In this document: one piece after another, positions 8,910 through 15,883 of the stretch
Layout of the letters: every line of letters begins with the position of its first letter
How positions within the stretch are numbered: position 1 is the stretch's first letter
Assembly (NCBI GenBank): GCA_035308565.1
Contig: DATGGK010000210.1
Location: 13,295-77,294, forward strand
From: JANXLS01 sp035308565
GTDB lineage: Bacteria; Planctomycetota; SZUA-567; H5-PLA8
DNA length: 64,000 bases
Direction of reading: 5' to 3'
Translations under genes and position numbers: made by a program
Notes under the pieces: model-generated
The model's input: only the letters and a program-made list of their open reading frames with translations
What the model was told of the DNA's origin: nothing
Databases searched by the model: none

Positions 8910-9944
8910 CTACGGTTTCAGAACCGCTTTCACCAAATCCCCCGACTGCATGCCGTCGAAGCAGCTCTTCCATTCGGCCAACGGCGCGATGCGGCTCAAA
9001 ATCGGATCAAGGTTAAGTTGTCCGCTGGCGAGCATCGACAGCACTTTTTCCCACATGGGCCAGTTGTGGCTGAAACTGCCTTTGAGCGCCACGGCTTTCT
9101 GAACCAGCGCATCCAGTGAAAAATTGCACGGCTGCGGGCCCCATCCGACTTTGCTGATCTGCCCATTGGGGCACACCAAATCAAGCGCAACTTTGAGCGT
9201 CGCGCTTACGCCGGCGGCGTCGATGATCACATCCAGTCCATATCCGTCGCCGATGGTTTTGACCAGCGCCGGCGCGTCTTCGCCATTCGCGCCGAGCGTG
9301 TGCGTTGCGCCGACTTGCTTGGCAAATTCCAAACGTTTGGCGTCGCCTTTGGTGCCGATGACGATGAGTGGATTCGCGCCGCAGAGTTTGGCCATCGACG
9401 CGCAAAGAATGCCGATGGGGCCGGGGCCGATCACCGCGACGCTGTCGCCGGGTTTGATGTGTACGTTGTTGACGACGGCGTTGTAGGCGACACAACAGGG
9501 TTCGGTCAGGGCCGCTTTTTCAAACGACAGCCCATCCGGAATTTTGTGCAGGCAGCGTTCCGGCACGCGCGCGTATCGCGTCATCGCGCCGTTGACGCCA
9601 TAGCCAAATCCGAGCCGATTCGGATCGAGATTGTACAGCCCCGATTTGACGAACGGCGAATGCTCCGGCAGCACCGCCGCCGTTTCGCTCACCACGCGGT
9701 CGCCTTCCTTGAACGCTTTGACGCGCGAGCCGGCCTTGGCGATGACGCCGCCAAATTCATGCCCGAGCACCACGGGGTAGTTGACTTTCCAGCTTTGCGA
9801 GCCATGGTATTGATGCAAGTCGCTGCCGCAAACGCCGACGGCGCGCACGGCGAGGAGCACGTCGCTTTCACCGAATTCCGGTTCCGGCACTTCGCGGAGT
9901 TCAACGGAATGAGGCGTGGAGGAGTAGTTAACAAGTCCGAGCAT
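8910..9944 (-). CDS. Zinc-type medium-chain dehydrogenase lacking structural-zinc cysteines
   Basis: A 344-residue NAD(P)-dependent alcohol/polyol dehydrogenase of the MDR superfamily. The frame runs on to 10184, but the protein proper begins at MLGLVNYSS (9944), preceded by AGGA at a spacing of eight. Catalytic-zinc features are present: GVCGSDLHQYHG near residue 35 and GHEFGGVI near 62. The nucleotide-binding glycine motif is GPGPIG near 170. The loop that normally carries four structural-zinc cysteines (CGxCxxC...C) reads LPEHSPFVKSGLYNLD here, with none of them, although the flanking YNL, RLGFGYGVNGAM and VPERCLHKIP segments are well conserved. The closest relatives are probably sorbitol- or threonine-dehydrogenase-like. 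Substrate not assignable; the neighbours do not help. Confidence 0.85.
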   Translation of the reverse strand: MLGLVNYSSTPHSVELREVPEPEFGESDVLLAVRAVGVCGSDLHQYHGSQSWKVNYPVVLGHEFGGVIAKAGSRVKAFKEGDRVVSETAAVLPEHSPFVKSGLYNLDPNRLGFGYGVNGAMTRYARVPERCLHKIPDGLSFEKAALTEPCCVAYNAVVNNVHIKPGDSVAVIGPGPIGILCASMAKLCGANPLIVIGTKGDAKRLEFAKQVGATHTLGANGEDAPALVKTIGDGYGLDVIIDAAGVSATLKVALDLVCPNGQISKVGWGPQPCNFSLDALVQKAVALKGSFSHNWPMWEKVLSMLASGQLNLDPILSRIAPLAEWKSCFDGMQSGDLVKAVLKP

Positions 9945-9950
9945 GAAAGT

Positions 9951-9994
9951 AGTCCTGAGTGCTGAGTGCTGAGTGCTGAGTGCTGAGTGCTGAG
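9951..9994 (-). repeat. CTCAGCACTCAGGACT array ahead of the dehydrogenase
   Basis: Read on the coding strand this is about five copies of ACTCAGC ending in ACTCAGGACT, finishing six bases before the ATG at 9944. The final AGGA is the only Shine-Dalgarno-like sequence. The same array in the same orientation precedes ileS, the S9 peptidase and the SUMF1 gene. Confidence 0.8.
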
Positions 9995-10105
9995 AATTGG
10001 AACGCGATTTGAATTTTCTCACAAAGACGCGAGCGCGCAAAGAAGAAAATTGACGGCGGACACCGCAAATTCGTGGCAACCACTGGCAAGTGAACAGTCC
10101 CATTC

Positions 10106-10133
10106 TTGCCAATCGCCGTAAACCGCGTATGAT
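10106..10133 (+). promoter_or_regulatory. Sigma-70-like promoter of trpG
   Basis: TTGCCA (10106-10111), a 16-base spacer and TATGAT (10128-10133), about 25 bases before the preferred trpG start. Its position argues against the longer reading frame that begins at 10090. Confidence 0.5.
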
Positions 10134-10158
10134 GCGCGCGATTAAAAGCAGGAGTGCA

Positions 10159-10749
10159 GTGCGTTTGATCCTTGTCATCGACAACTACGATTCGTTTACG
10201 TACAACCTCGTCCAGTGTCTCGGCACGCTGGGCGCGGACTTGAAGGTCGTGCGCAACGATCAGATCACGCTCGACGAAATCAAACGCATGCGTCCGGAAA
10301 AAATCATCATTTCGCCCGGCCCGTGCACGCCGAAAGAAGCGGGCGTCTCCGTGCCGGTGATCCTCGAATTCGCCGGCAAAGTTCCAATCCTCGGCGTGTG
10401 CCTCGGCCATCAATCCATCGGCGCCGCGTTCGGCGCGACGGTCAACCGCGCCGACCGGCTGATGCATGGCAAAACCTCGCGCGTGACGCACGATGGGCTT
10501 GGCCTCTACGAAAACATGCCCAACCCTTTCGAAGCCACGCGCTATCATTCGCTGATCGTGCGCGAAGAAACGCTCCCGCCGTTCCTGAAAGTCGCCTCGC
10601 GCTCCGAAGACATGGGCGAAGTGATGGGCATCCGCCACGTCGAATGGCCGCTCGAAGGCGTGCAGTATCATCCGGAAAGTTTTTTGACGCAGGACGGCGA
10701 GCGGCTGCTGAAGAATTTTCTGGAAGGTTCGTACTTCAATTCCCGTTGA
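10159..10749 (+). CDS. trpG: Anthranilate/aminodeoxychorismate synthase glutaminase subunit
   Basis: A 196-residue class I glutamine amidotransferase. It supplies ammonia from glutamine to the chorismate-binding partner that makes anthranilate (tryptophan pathway) or aminodeoxychorismate (folate, as PabA). The N-terminus VIDNYDSFTYNLVQ is diagnostic, ISPGPCTPKEAG forms the oxyanion region, the nucleophile is Cys in GVCLGHQSIG, and the His/Glu pair is in VQYHPESFLT. The start is uncertain: GTG at 10159 is four bases after GGAG (10151-10154) and TTG at 10165 is ten bases after it. Both give an N-terminus like the family's, whereas the ATG at 10090 adds non-homologous residues. No trpE or pabB lies nearby, so the two roles cannot be separated; many bacteria use one protein for both. 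Confidence 0.92.
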   Translation: MRLILVIDNYDSFTYNLVQCLGTLGADLKVVRNDQITLDEIKRMRPEKIIISPGPCTPKEAGVSVPVILEFAGKVPILGVCLGHQSIGAAFGATVNRADRLMHGKTSRVTHDGLGLYENMPNPFEATRYHSLIVREETLPPFLKVASRSEDMGEVMGIRHVEWPLEGVQYHPESFLTQDGERLLKNFLEGSYFNSR

Positions 10750-10797
10750 ATTCAATTTGTCGTGGCATGTTTGTGAACTGTCGGAGCGGCGCGCAAA

Positions 10798-10835
10798 ATG
10801 ACAAATCACAAATGCCAAATGACGAATGACAAATG
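10798..10835. repeat. ACAAATGCCAAATGAC degenerate array
   Basis: Word-like repeats of AAATGAC/AAATGCC between trpG and tilS. They create several ATG triplets, including one in frame with tilS at 10826, and so obscure the tilS start. Confidence 0.65.
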
Positions 10836-10843
10836 AGCCGTTT

Positions 10844-12001
10844 ATGCGCCTCCCGCTTCTAGTCGGCAACGCCATCCGCGAACGCAAACTGATCCCGCCC
10901 AGTGGCCGCGTGCTCGTCGCGCTTTCGGGCGGGCCGGATTCGGTTGCGCTGTTGCTGTGCATGTTGGAGCTTTCAAAAAAGCGCGACCTCAAATTCGCAC
11001 TCGCCGCCGCGCATCTCAATCACAGTATTCGCGGCAAGGATGCGGATCGCGACGAAAGTTTTTGCCGCAAGCTTTGCAAGAAAAAGGGCGTTGAATTCAT
11101 CGCCGCGCGCGCCGATGCGCCAAGCTTAAGCGGCGCGCTGAATCGCTCGCTCGAAGAAAGCGCGCGGATCGTGCGGCGCGCATTTCTGGCAGCGGCTGCG
11201 TTGCGCACAGAAGCGAATTGCGTCGCCGTCGCGCATCACGCCGACGACCGCATTGAAACGGTGCTCTATCGAATCTGCCGCGGCACGGGCATGGCCGGCT
11301 TGCGCGGGATCGGCTGGACCGGGCCGCTTAAACTCGACGACGAGCCAAACGTCGATGAGTGGATTCAGTGGCTTGACGCATCCGGCAAACCACAGCCCAC
11401 CGCGCACGCCGCGGAGATTTCTTTTGCGGCCGGTAATGACGAGGCGCACAGAAAACAATTGGCTGAAATTCAAATCGTCCGCCCGATGCTCGGCTGCACG
11501 CGGCCTGAAGTGCTCGAATACCTCAAGCAGAAGCGCCAAAATTATTGCACGGACCTCACCAATTTCGACAACGACATTCCGCGCAACGCGATTCGCAACC
11601 AGGTGCTGCCGATCCTCGCGGGCAAAGTCCACGCCGGCGCGCGGCAGGCGTTGTGGCGATTGGCTGAGGAAGCCGACATTCACGCGGCCAAGCGCGCGTG
11701 GCGCCGCGAGTGGCTGGGCAGTTTCGCCGACGCCGCGCGCCACGGCACGATTGAACTGCCCGTGCCTAGCATGGGCTCGCCGCCGGAGCTCGACGAACTC
11801 GCCGACACGCTTGACGTGCTGAAGACGCTCTGGAAATTGAAGGAGAGCCAATTCACGCACCGGCATGCGCAAGCGCTGCGGCGGCTTTTCAATCCGGGCA
11901 GCGGGCCGAAGTCGATCGATCTGCCGAACAATCTGGTTGCGGAACGCGAAGGGAAAAAAGTGACGATTCGGAAAAATTATCGCGCGCGGGAACTGCTCTA
12001 A
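10844..12001 (+). CDS. tilS: tRNA(Ile)-lysidine synthase
   Basis: A 385-residue N-type ATP pyrophosphatase that attaches lysine to C34 of tRNA(Ile) with anticodon CAU, changing both codon reading and charging. The PP-loop is SGGPDSVALL (about residue 29). AHLNHSIRGKDADRDESFC and AHHADDRIETVLYRICRGTG are the standard second and third motifs, the latter DRIET rather than the usual DQAET. A spacer of about 60 residues follows RGTGMAGLRGI, longer than in many homologues. IVRPMLGCTRPEVLEYL and NFDNDIPRNAIRNQVLPIL complete the catalytic core, with a poorly conserved C-terminal tRNA-binding part. ATG at 10826 is in frame but lies within the upstream repeat, so ATG at 10844 (MRLPLLVGN) is preferred; neither has a clear ribosome-binding site. 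Function is secure. Confidence 0.92.
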   Translation: MRLPLLVGNAIRERKLIPPSGRVLVALSGGPDSVALLLCMLELSKKRDLKFALAAAHLNHSIRGKDADRDESFCRKLCKKKGVEFIAARADAPSLSGALNRSLEESARIVRRAFLAAAALRTEANCVAVAHHADDRIETVLYRICRGTGMAGLRGIGWTGPLKLDDEPNVDEWIQWLDASGKPQPTAHAAEISFAAGNDEAHRKQLAEIQIVRPMLGCTRPEVLEYLKQKRQNYCTDLTNFDNDIPRNAIRNQVLPILAGKVHAGARQALWRLAEEADIHAAKRAWRREWLGSFADAARHGTIELPVPSMGSPPELDELADTLDVLKTLWKLKESQFTHRHAQALRRLFNPGSGPKSIDLPNNLVAEREGKKVTIRKNYRARELL

Positions 12002-12044
12002 TAATCCGTTTCAAAACTTCGAGATGCGAAGCGCCGCCGTACTT

Positions 12045-12067
12045 CCCTCTCCCCTTGGTGGAGAGGG
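12045..12067. repeat. CCCTCTCC/GGAGAGGG hairpin in convergent gap
   Basis: A perfect 8-bp stem (12045-12052 with 12060-12067) between the convergent tilS and DUF2264 genes, followed by a G-rich stretch. No T tract. It may act as a transcription barrier. A related CCCTCTCCC stem lies at 34666-34686. Confidence 0.6.
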
Positions 12068-12131
12068 TCGGGGGCGAGGGGTTTCGCAACGCGCGCTGCA
12101 TCATGCCCAATGAATCGCCGTCGGTACAATT

Positions 12132-13385
12132 TTAAAATGCATGATCCGCGTGCATGTCCACGCCGGACCAGATGCGCTGCGAGGTCCACTGTGCGCTCCC
12201 GCGCCAGAAGGGATCGCTCGGCGGCAGCCCCAGCGGCAGCAGCGCGGCGGAACAGAGGTACATGCTGCCGCCCGAAATATAGTCCTCGCCCAACGACGGC
12301 TGATGGCCGCTCAAGCCGATTTGCAGCCAGCCGTCTTCGTCGAATGTGCCTGCCGGTTCCAAAGTCCGGCGCATCACCGCGGAGAGCGCGCAGCGCACTT
12401 GCTCAGGCGAGACGCCATCCGGCAATTCGCGGCGCAACGCCATCAGCGCCAGCAGTTGAAACGCGCCGCAGCGGTACGTGATCGAGCGCCCAATCGCGGG
12501 ATACGATCCGTCGGACGCGATGAGCCGCTCTTGAATCGCCGCGTAGCGTTTGGCGCGCTTGAGCTCAACCGGCAGCATCGCCTTCCACGCAGGGTCTTGA
12601 TCGCCAACCACCGAGAGCACTTCGAGCAGCATCGGCTGGATCACGAAACTGTTGTAATAGTCCCAATGAAGCTGCGGGCCGTCGCCGTACGTACCGTCAC
12701 CGACGTACCATTTTTCGTGAGTTTTCAGCGCGGTTTCGACGGGCGCGCGTTCGAATTTCTCGTCGAAGCGGAACAGCGCGGCTTCGACCATGGCACTGAA
12801 GAGCAGCCAGTTATTTTGCCCGGGCTTAATCGCGCGCGACGCTTTGAGCGAATCCAGCACGCGCGTTTGTACTCCCGCGTCAAGTTTGCTCCACAATTCC
12901 TTGGGCGCACGCAGCAGCGCGTGCGCCAGAAACGCGGTGTCCACCAGCGGCTGCTGGCCGCTGCTGAAATTCATCGCGTCCGGCGACTTCGGATCGGTGG
13001 CATGCGCGAGTCCCATGCGCGCAAGCTCGGCGAAATGCGCGCGCGATTTTTCTTCGGCGCCACCGAGGCCTTGCGATTCGAGCCACGGCGCGAGGCCGGT
13101 CATCAGTCGCCCGAACGCTTCAAGCGGCGCGAAGGGCACGCGCTTCTCGGCAGATTTTCCGCGGTGCGGCAATTTTTGTTTCAACGTGCCAGCGGCCAGC
13201 GATTCGAGCACCGGCTTGGCGAGCTTTTCGGCGGTGGCGGCCCAAAAGCCCCGGTCGGCGGCGCCAGGGTCTTCGTTGGGTTTGGGTTTGTCCTTGTCGC
13301 CGTCGGCATGCGCGGGTGCAGCGGATGCGCCGGCCAGCAGGGCCAGCGATGCGGCGGATTTGATAAAATCGCGGCGGTTGGTCAT
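12132..13385 (-). CDS. DUF2264-family exported protein with twin-arginine signal
   Basis: A 417-residue protein. The N-terminus MTNRRDFIKSAASLALLAG followed by ASAAPAHA is a twin-arginine (Tat) signal, so the protein is probably exported folded. The body matches what I recognise as DUF2264: FAPLEAFGRLMTGLAPWLES, KTHEKWYVGDGTYGDGP, an HWDYYNSFVIQPML segment and YRCGAFQLLALMALR. These proteins are predicted alpha/alpha toroids, sometimes grouped with glycan-active enzymes, but no activity is established to my knowledge. GGAGG precedes the ATG at about ten bases. It is the last gene of a minus-strand run, 51 bases after nagA, which fits a role in glycan use or turnover (inference). Confidence 0.8.
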   Translation of the reverse strand: MTNRRDFIKSAASLALLAGASAAPAHADGDKDKPKPNEDPGAADRGFWAATAEKLAKPVLESLAAGTLKQKLPHRGKSAEKRVPFAPLEAFGRLMTGLAPWLESQGLGGAEEKSRAHFAELARMGLAHATDPKSPDAMNFSSGQQPLVDTAFLAHALLRAPKELWSKLDAGVQTRVLDSLKASRAIKPGQNNWLLFSAMVEAALFRFDEKFERAPVETALKTHEKWYVGDGTYGDGPQLHWDYYNSFVIQPMLLEVLSVVGDQDPAWKAMLPVELKRAKRYAAIQERLIASDGSYPAIGRSITYRCGAFQLLALMALRRELPDGVSPEQVRCALSAVMRRTLEPAGTFDEDGWLQIGLSGHQPSLGEDYISGGSMYLCSAALLPLGLPPSDPFWRGSAQWTSQRIWSGVDMHADHAF

Positions 13386-13436
13386 AAAGAGGGTGCCTCC
13401 ATTAATAGAGTAACCCGCAGTGTGAGTGCAGCGCTT

Positions 13437-14594
13437 TCAGCCTCGCGTGATTTCGAATTTCTCCCCATTCGCAAAAATCTGCCCGGTGCGAAAATTGCTT
13501 TCATCCACCGTCAGCACACAGAACGCCGCGTTAGTCTGCTGCTTTGTTGGAAGTCCGGCGTATTTGCGCGTGCCGACGGACGCGCGCGCCCACGTTTCGC
13601 GCCACGAGCAATTCAACATCCGCGCGGCGAGAAAGACGCCGTCGATGGGGCGCAGCGCGGAGCCGGCGAAATTGGTCTGGCCGGGCATGCGCACGATTTT
13701 GTCGGCGCCGACTTCCGTTTCGATTTTGCCGATGCGGTAGCGCCCCGGCCCCTCGCCGGCGGCGGACATCGCATCGGTGGTGTAGCAAATCGGCGGCGGC
13801 GTTCCCGTGCTCTGGCTGGCAATGCCCGCGTGAAACAGGCGGAACATCGGCGGCGAAACATGAATCGTGTCGGGAATAATGCTGAAATGCAGGCTGGGCG
13901 TTTCGATCGCGCGCAGGAGAATATTGTTGTGGCGGTCAATTTTCTGCGGACAGGCATTGCCCAGATGTGTGAAGCCGCTCGCTCCGGCTTTGACGGCGGC
14001 GGCGAGTATTTCGGATGACGCATCGGTGTGGCCGAGACTGATGCGAATGTTGAGCGAGACGGCGAGCGCGATCGCGTCGATGGCGCCGGCGCGTTCGGGC
14101 GCCAGCGTGAGCAACAGCGGATCGTCGCCGGCGGCGGCGCGCAGGGCGCGGATGCGGTCGGGAGCGGGGTCAAGCATTTTCGCTGGATCGTGAGCGCCGT
14201 GATAGCCGGGTTCGGGCGAGAGGAAGGGGCCTTCGACGTGCCAGCCGGCGATGGCGGATTGGAGCTCTTTTGATTTTGCGCGCAGAGCTCGCGCGTGGTT
14301 CAAGCGCGCGGTGAGTTTGGGAATTTCATCTGTGCAAAGCGTGAAAAAAAACTGACCGCAGCCAGCGGCGTGCAGACCGCGCGCGGCTTTGAGCAAAACG
14401 TCCTCAGTGAGAACGTCCTGCTGGAAATCGACGCCAGCGTAGCCGTTGACTTGGGGATCAAAGAGGGCGGGGGCGAGCCAGACGTTGTCGGGAGCGCTGT
14501 CGGCGGGTTCGATTTTCGTGAGCGATGCGCCGCTCAGCGTGAGGCGCACGGGCTGAGCGGTGTCGAAGCGGCGGGCGAGGAGGGTCTCAGACAT
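13437..14594 (-). CDS. nagA: N-acetylglucosamine-6-phosphate deacetylase
   Basis: A 385-residue amidohydrolase that removes the acetyl group from GlcNAc-6-phosphate, feeding amino-sugar catabolism or cell-wall recycling. Key segments: FDPQVNGYAGVDFQ (about 45-58; QxNG is the NagA form of the first metal motif), GWHVEGPFLSPEPGYHGAH (metal-binding Glu, about residue 119), SLGHTDAS (His, about 185), FTHLGNACP (His, about 207) and TTDAMSAAG with the catalytic Asp (about 270). The usual THLFNAM motif reads THLGNAC, a minor change. The ATG lies one base after the stop of the upstream gene and lacks a clear Shine-Dalgarno sequence, so translation is probably coupled. No nagB or sugar transporter is nearby. 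Confidence 0.9.
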   Translation of the reverse strand: MSETLLARRFDTAQPVRLTLSGASLTKIEPADSAPDNVWLAPALFDPQVNGYAGVDFQQDVLTEDVLLKAARGLHAAGCGQFFFTLCTDEIPKLTARLNHARALRAKSKELQSAIAGWHVEGPFLSPEPGYHGAHDPAKMLDPAPDRIRALRAAAGDDPLLLTLAPERAGAIDAIALAVSLNIRISLGHTDASSEILAAAVKAGASGFTHLGNACPQKIDRHNNILLRAIETPSLHFSIIPDTIHVSPPMFRLFHAGIASQSTGTPPPICYTTDAMSAAGEGPGRYRIGKIETEVGADKIVRMPGQTNFAGSALRPIDGVFLAARMLNCSWRETWARASVGTRKYAGLPTKQQTNAAFCVLTVDESNFRTGQIFANGEKFEITRG

Positions 14595-14595
14595 G

Positions 14596-15378
14596 TTATT
14601 TGTGCGGCGAACGTTTGGGGTGCTGATAGGATTTGGCTTTGAAGCCGCGCGGGACTTTCAGCGAGAAAGTTTCGTCGTGAATTGTGGCGAGGTAGATTCC
14701 GGCGGCGGCGGCCTTCCGCGGCAAATCGCGGTCAATGCTCACGCCCGCAAGAATGCCGAAAAGTTCCTTGTCGCGGTGTTCGGGGCAGAATTCCGGGAAT
14801 GCCCTCAGTTGCTCGATCAGTTGGTCCAGCGATTCCTGCCTCAAATGGTTCTTAATTTCGACAATAAATGCGCGATTGCCGCGGCCGTTTGAATAAGCGA
14901 GCAAATCCAACTCGATGGATTGGCCGTTTTTGTCTCTGCTGAAACGAGGGGCAAAAGTCTGAGCGCCGAAGCGGCGTTTCAGAATTCGTTCCATGGATGG
15001 GAGTGCCATGCCCTCCGCGAAATAGCCGATACTGTGGTTGAGCGCTCCGATTTGTTCCGAAACGCTTCGGATTTGGCGATCAGTCTCGCGGCGTGAAGCA
15101 ACGATCTCTTCGTTCACGCTTCGGATTTGGCGATCAGTCTCCCGCCGTGAAGCTGTGATCTCTTCGTTCACCTTTCGGATTTGGTGGTCGGTTTCCCGTC
15201 GTGAAGCTGCGATCTCTTCGTTCAATTTCGCGAAACGCCGCTCGTTTTCGGCGGCGCGTCTGTCCACTTCCGCCATTCTTGCTGCGTGCTCTTCCGCCCA
15301 TTGCTCAAACCGCTTCCCCAGCCGGTCGATGGTGGCGTTGGCGCTGTCGAGGTGCTTTTGGAAATCGTGGTCCGCCAT
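14596..15378 (-). CDS. Coiled-coil protein with PD-(D/E)XK nuclease-like domain
   Basis: A 260-residue protein starting at ATG 15378 (MADHDFQKHLDS); the frame continues to 15414 without support. Residues about 20-125 are a long coiled-coil containing three near-identical 18-residue units of the form NEEIxASRRETDRQIRxV, a periodic helical rod. The C-terminal half matches the PD-(D/E)XK fold: SIELDLLAYSNGRG followed by AFIVEIKNHL gives the D...ExK active-site pattern, and the rest resembles uncharacterised coiled-coil/nuclease proteins (DUF3782-like). DNA cleavage is inferred from fold only. A strong promoter places transcription at or within a base of the start codon. nagA follows after one base, so the two are translationally linked, an unexpected pairing. 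Confidence 0.75.
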   Translation of the reverse strand: MADHDFQKHLDSANATIDRLGKRFEQWAEEHAARMAEVDRRAAENERRFAKLNEEIAASRRETDHQIRKVNEEITASRRETDRQIRSVNEEIVASRRETDRQIRSVSEQIGALNHSIGYFAEGMALPSMERILKRRFGAQTFAPRFSRDKNGQSIELDLLAYSNGRGNRAFIVEIKNHLRQESLDQLIEQLRAFPEFCPEHRDKELFGILAGVSIDRDLPRKAAAAGIYLATIHDETFSLKVPRGFKAKSYQHPKRSPHK

Positions 15379-15384
15379 GCCACC

Positions 15385-15413
15385 ATTATAGAGCGGCGCC
15401 GGCTGGGTGTCCA
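15385..15413 (-). promoter_or_regulatory. Promoter giving a possible leaderless transcript
   Basis: On the minus strand, TGGACA (15413-15408), a 17-base spacer and perfect TATAAT (15390-15385). Only six bases separate the -10 box from the ATG at 15378, so the RNA probably starts at or beside the start codon. Confidence 0.6.
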
Positions 15414-15420
15414 CAGGCGC

Positions 15421-15777
15421 TTATTTCGGCGCTTCCGCTTTCGCTTCGTCGAGCGAATCGAGCGCAATGCCCGCGTGCGTGAAGGATGCGCCGGCGGTCA
15501 ACGCGATGGCGACCAAGATCGCTTCGTTGATTTCGGCTTCGGTCGCGCCGGCTTTGGCGGCGGCTTTGACGTGGTGGTCGATGCAGTAGGCGCAGTGCGT
15601 GGCGTGCGCGACGGCGATGGCGATGAGTTCTTTCGTCTTCGCGGGGAGGACGCCGTCGGAGACGGCTTTGGAAAAGAAGGTGGACATGGCGCCGAAGGAT
15701 TCGGCGGCGTTGGGGCTGCCGGCTTTGAGGCGGCGGAGTTGTTTGAGGCTGGATTTCTGGAAGAAAGAATCGGCCAT
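15421..15777 (-). CDS. Carboxymuconolactone decarboxylase/AhpD-like protein
   Basis: A 118-residue all-helical protein. The frame extends to 15906 through a palindrome-rich stretch, but ATG at 15777 follows AAGGAG at seven bases and gives the usual family length. LPAKTKELIAIAVAHATHCAYCIDHHVKAA carries the CxxC plus His motif (HCAYCIDHH) of the redox-active CMD/AhpD group, and the C-terminal half has the second conserved helix pair. Members act as peroxidase partners or small-molecule decarboxylases; the CxxC form points to thiol redox chemistry rather than decarboxylation. It ends 43 bases before the PD-(D/E)XK start, which has its own promoter. No peroxiredoxin gene is nearby. Confidence 0.85.
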   Translation of the reverse strand: MADSFFQKSSLKQLRRLKAGSPNAAESFGAMSTFFSKAVSDGVLPAKTKELIAIAVAHATHCAYCIDHHVKAAAKAGATEAEINEAILVAIALTAGASFTHAGIALDSLDEAKAEAPK

Positions 15778-15795
15778 GGGTGGTGCTCCTTTTTT

Positions 15796-15882
15796 GTCGC
15801 CGGCTCCGCCGGCGAGATTCGGGCCGGCGGGACGCCGGCGGTACAGAATTTGATTCAGGCCGGCTGGAAGCCGGCGGTACAG
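15796..15882. repeat. Three GCCGGC palindromes between ileS and the CMD gene
   Basis: Successive hairpins: CGCCGGCTCCGCCGGCG (about 15798), GCCGGCGGGACGCCGGCGGTAC (two short arms, about 15823) and GCCGGCT/AGCCGGC ending GGTAC (about 15859-15880). The last ends just before the ileS stop codon at 15884. The family recurs at 17443, 31734 and 45140-45207. Confidence 0.7.
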
Positions 15883-15883
15883 G

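Noticed and set aside
9951..9994. CRISPR-like array
   Set aside because: Repeat units are 7 bases with no spacers, unlike CRISPR repeats of about 25-40 bases with unique spacers.
12141..14018. Plus-strand frame of 625 codons
   Set aside because: It spans antisense to two well-supported genes (DUF2264 and nagA) and has no recognisable domain.
15050..15230. Repeat array of about 54 bases as a possible CRISPR or VNTR locus
   Set aside because: It lies in frame in the coiled-coil gene and encodes an 18-residue helical unit, which explains the period.
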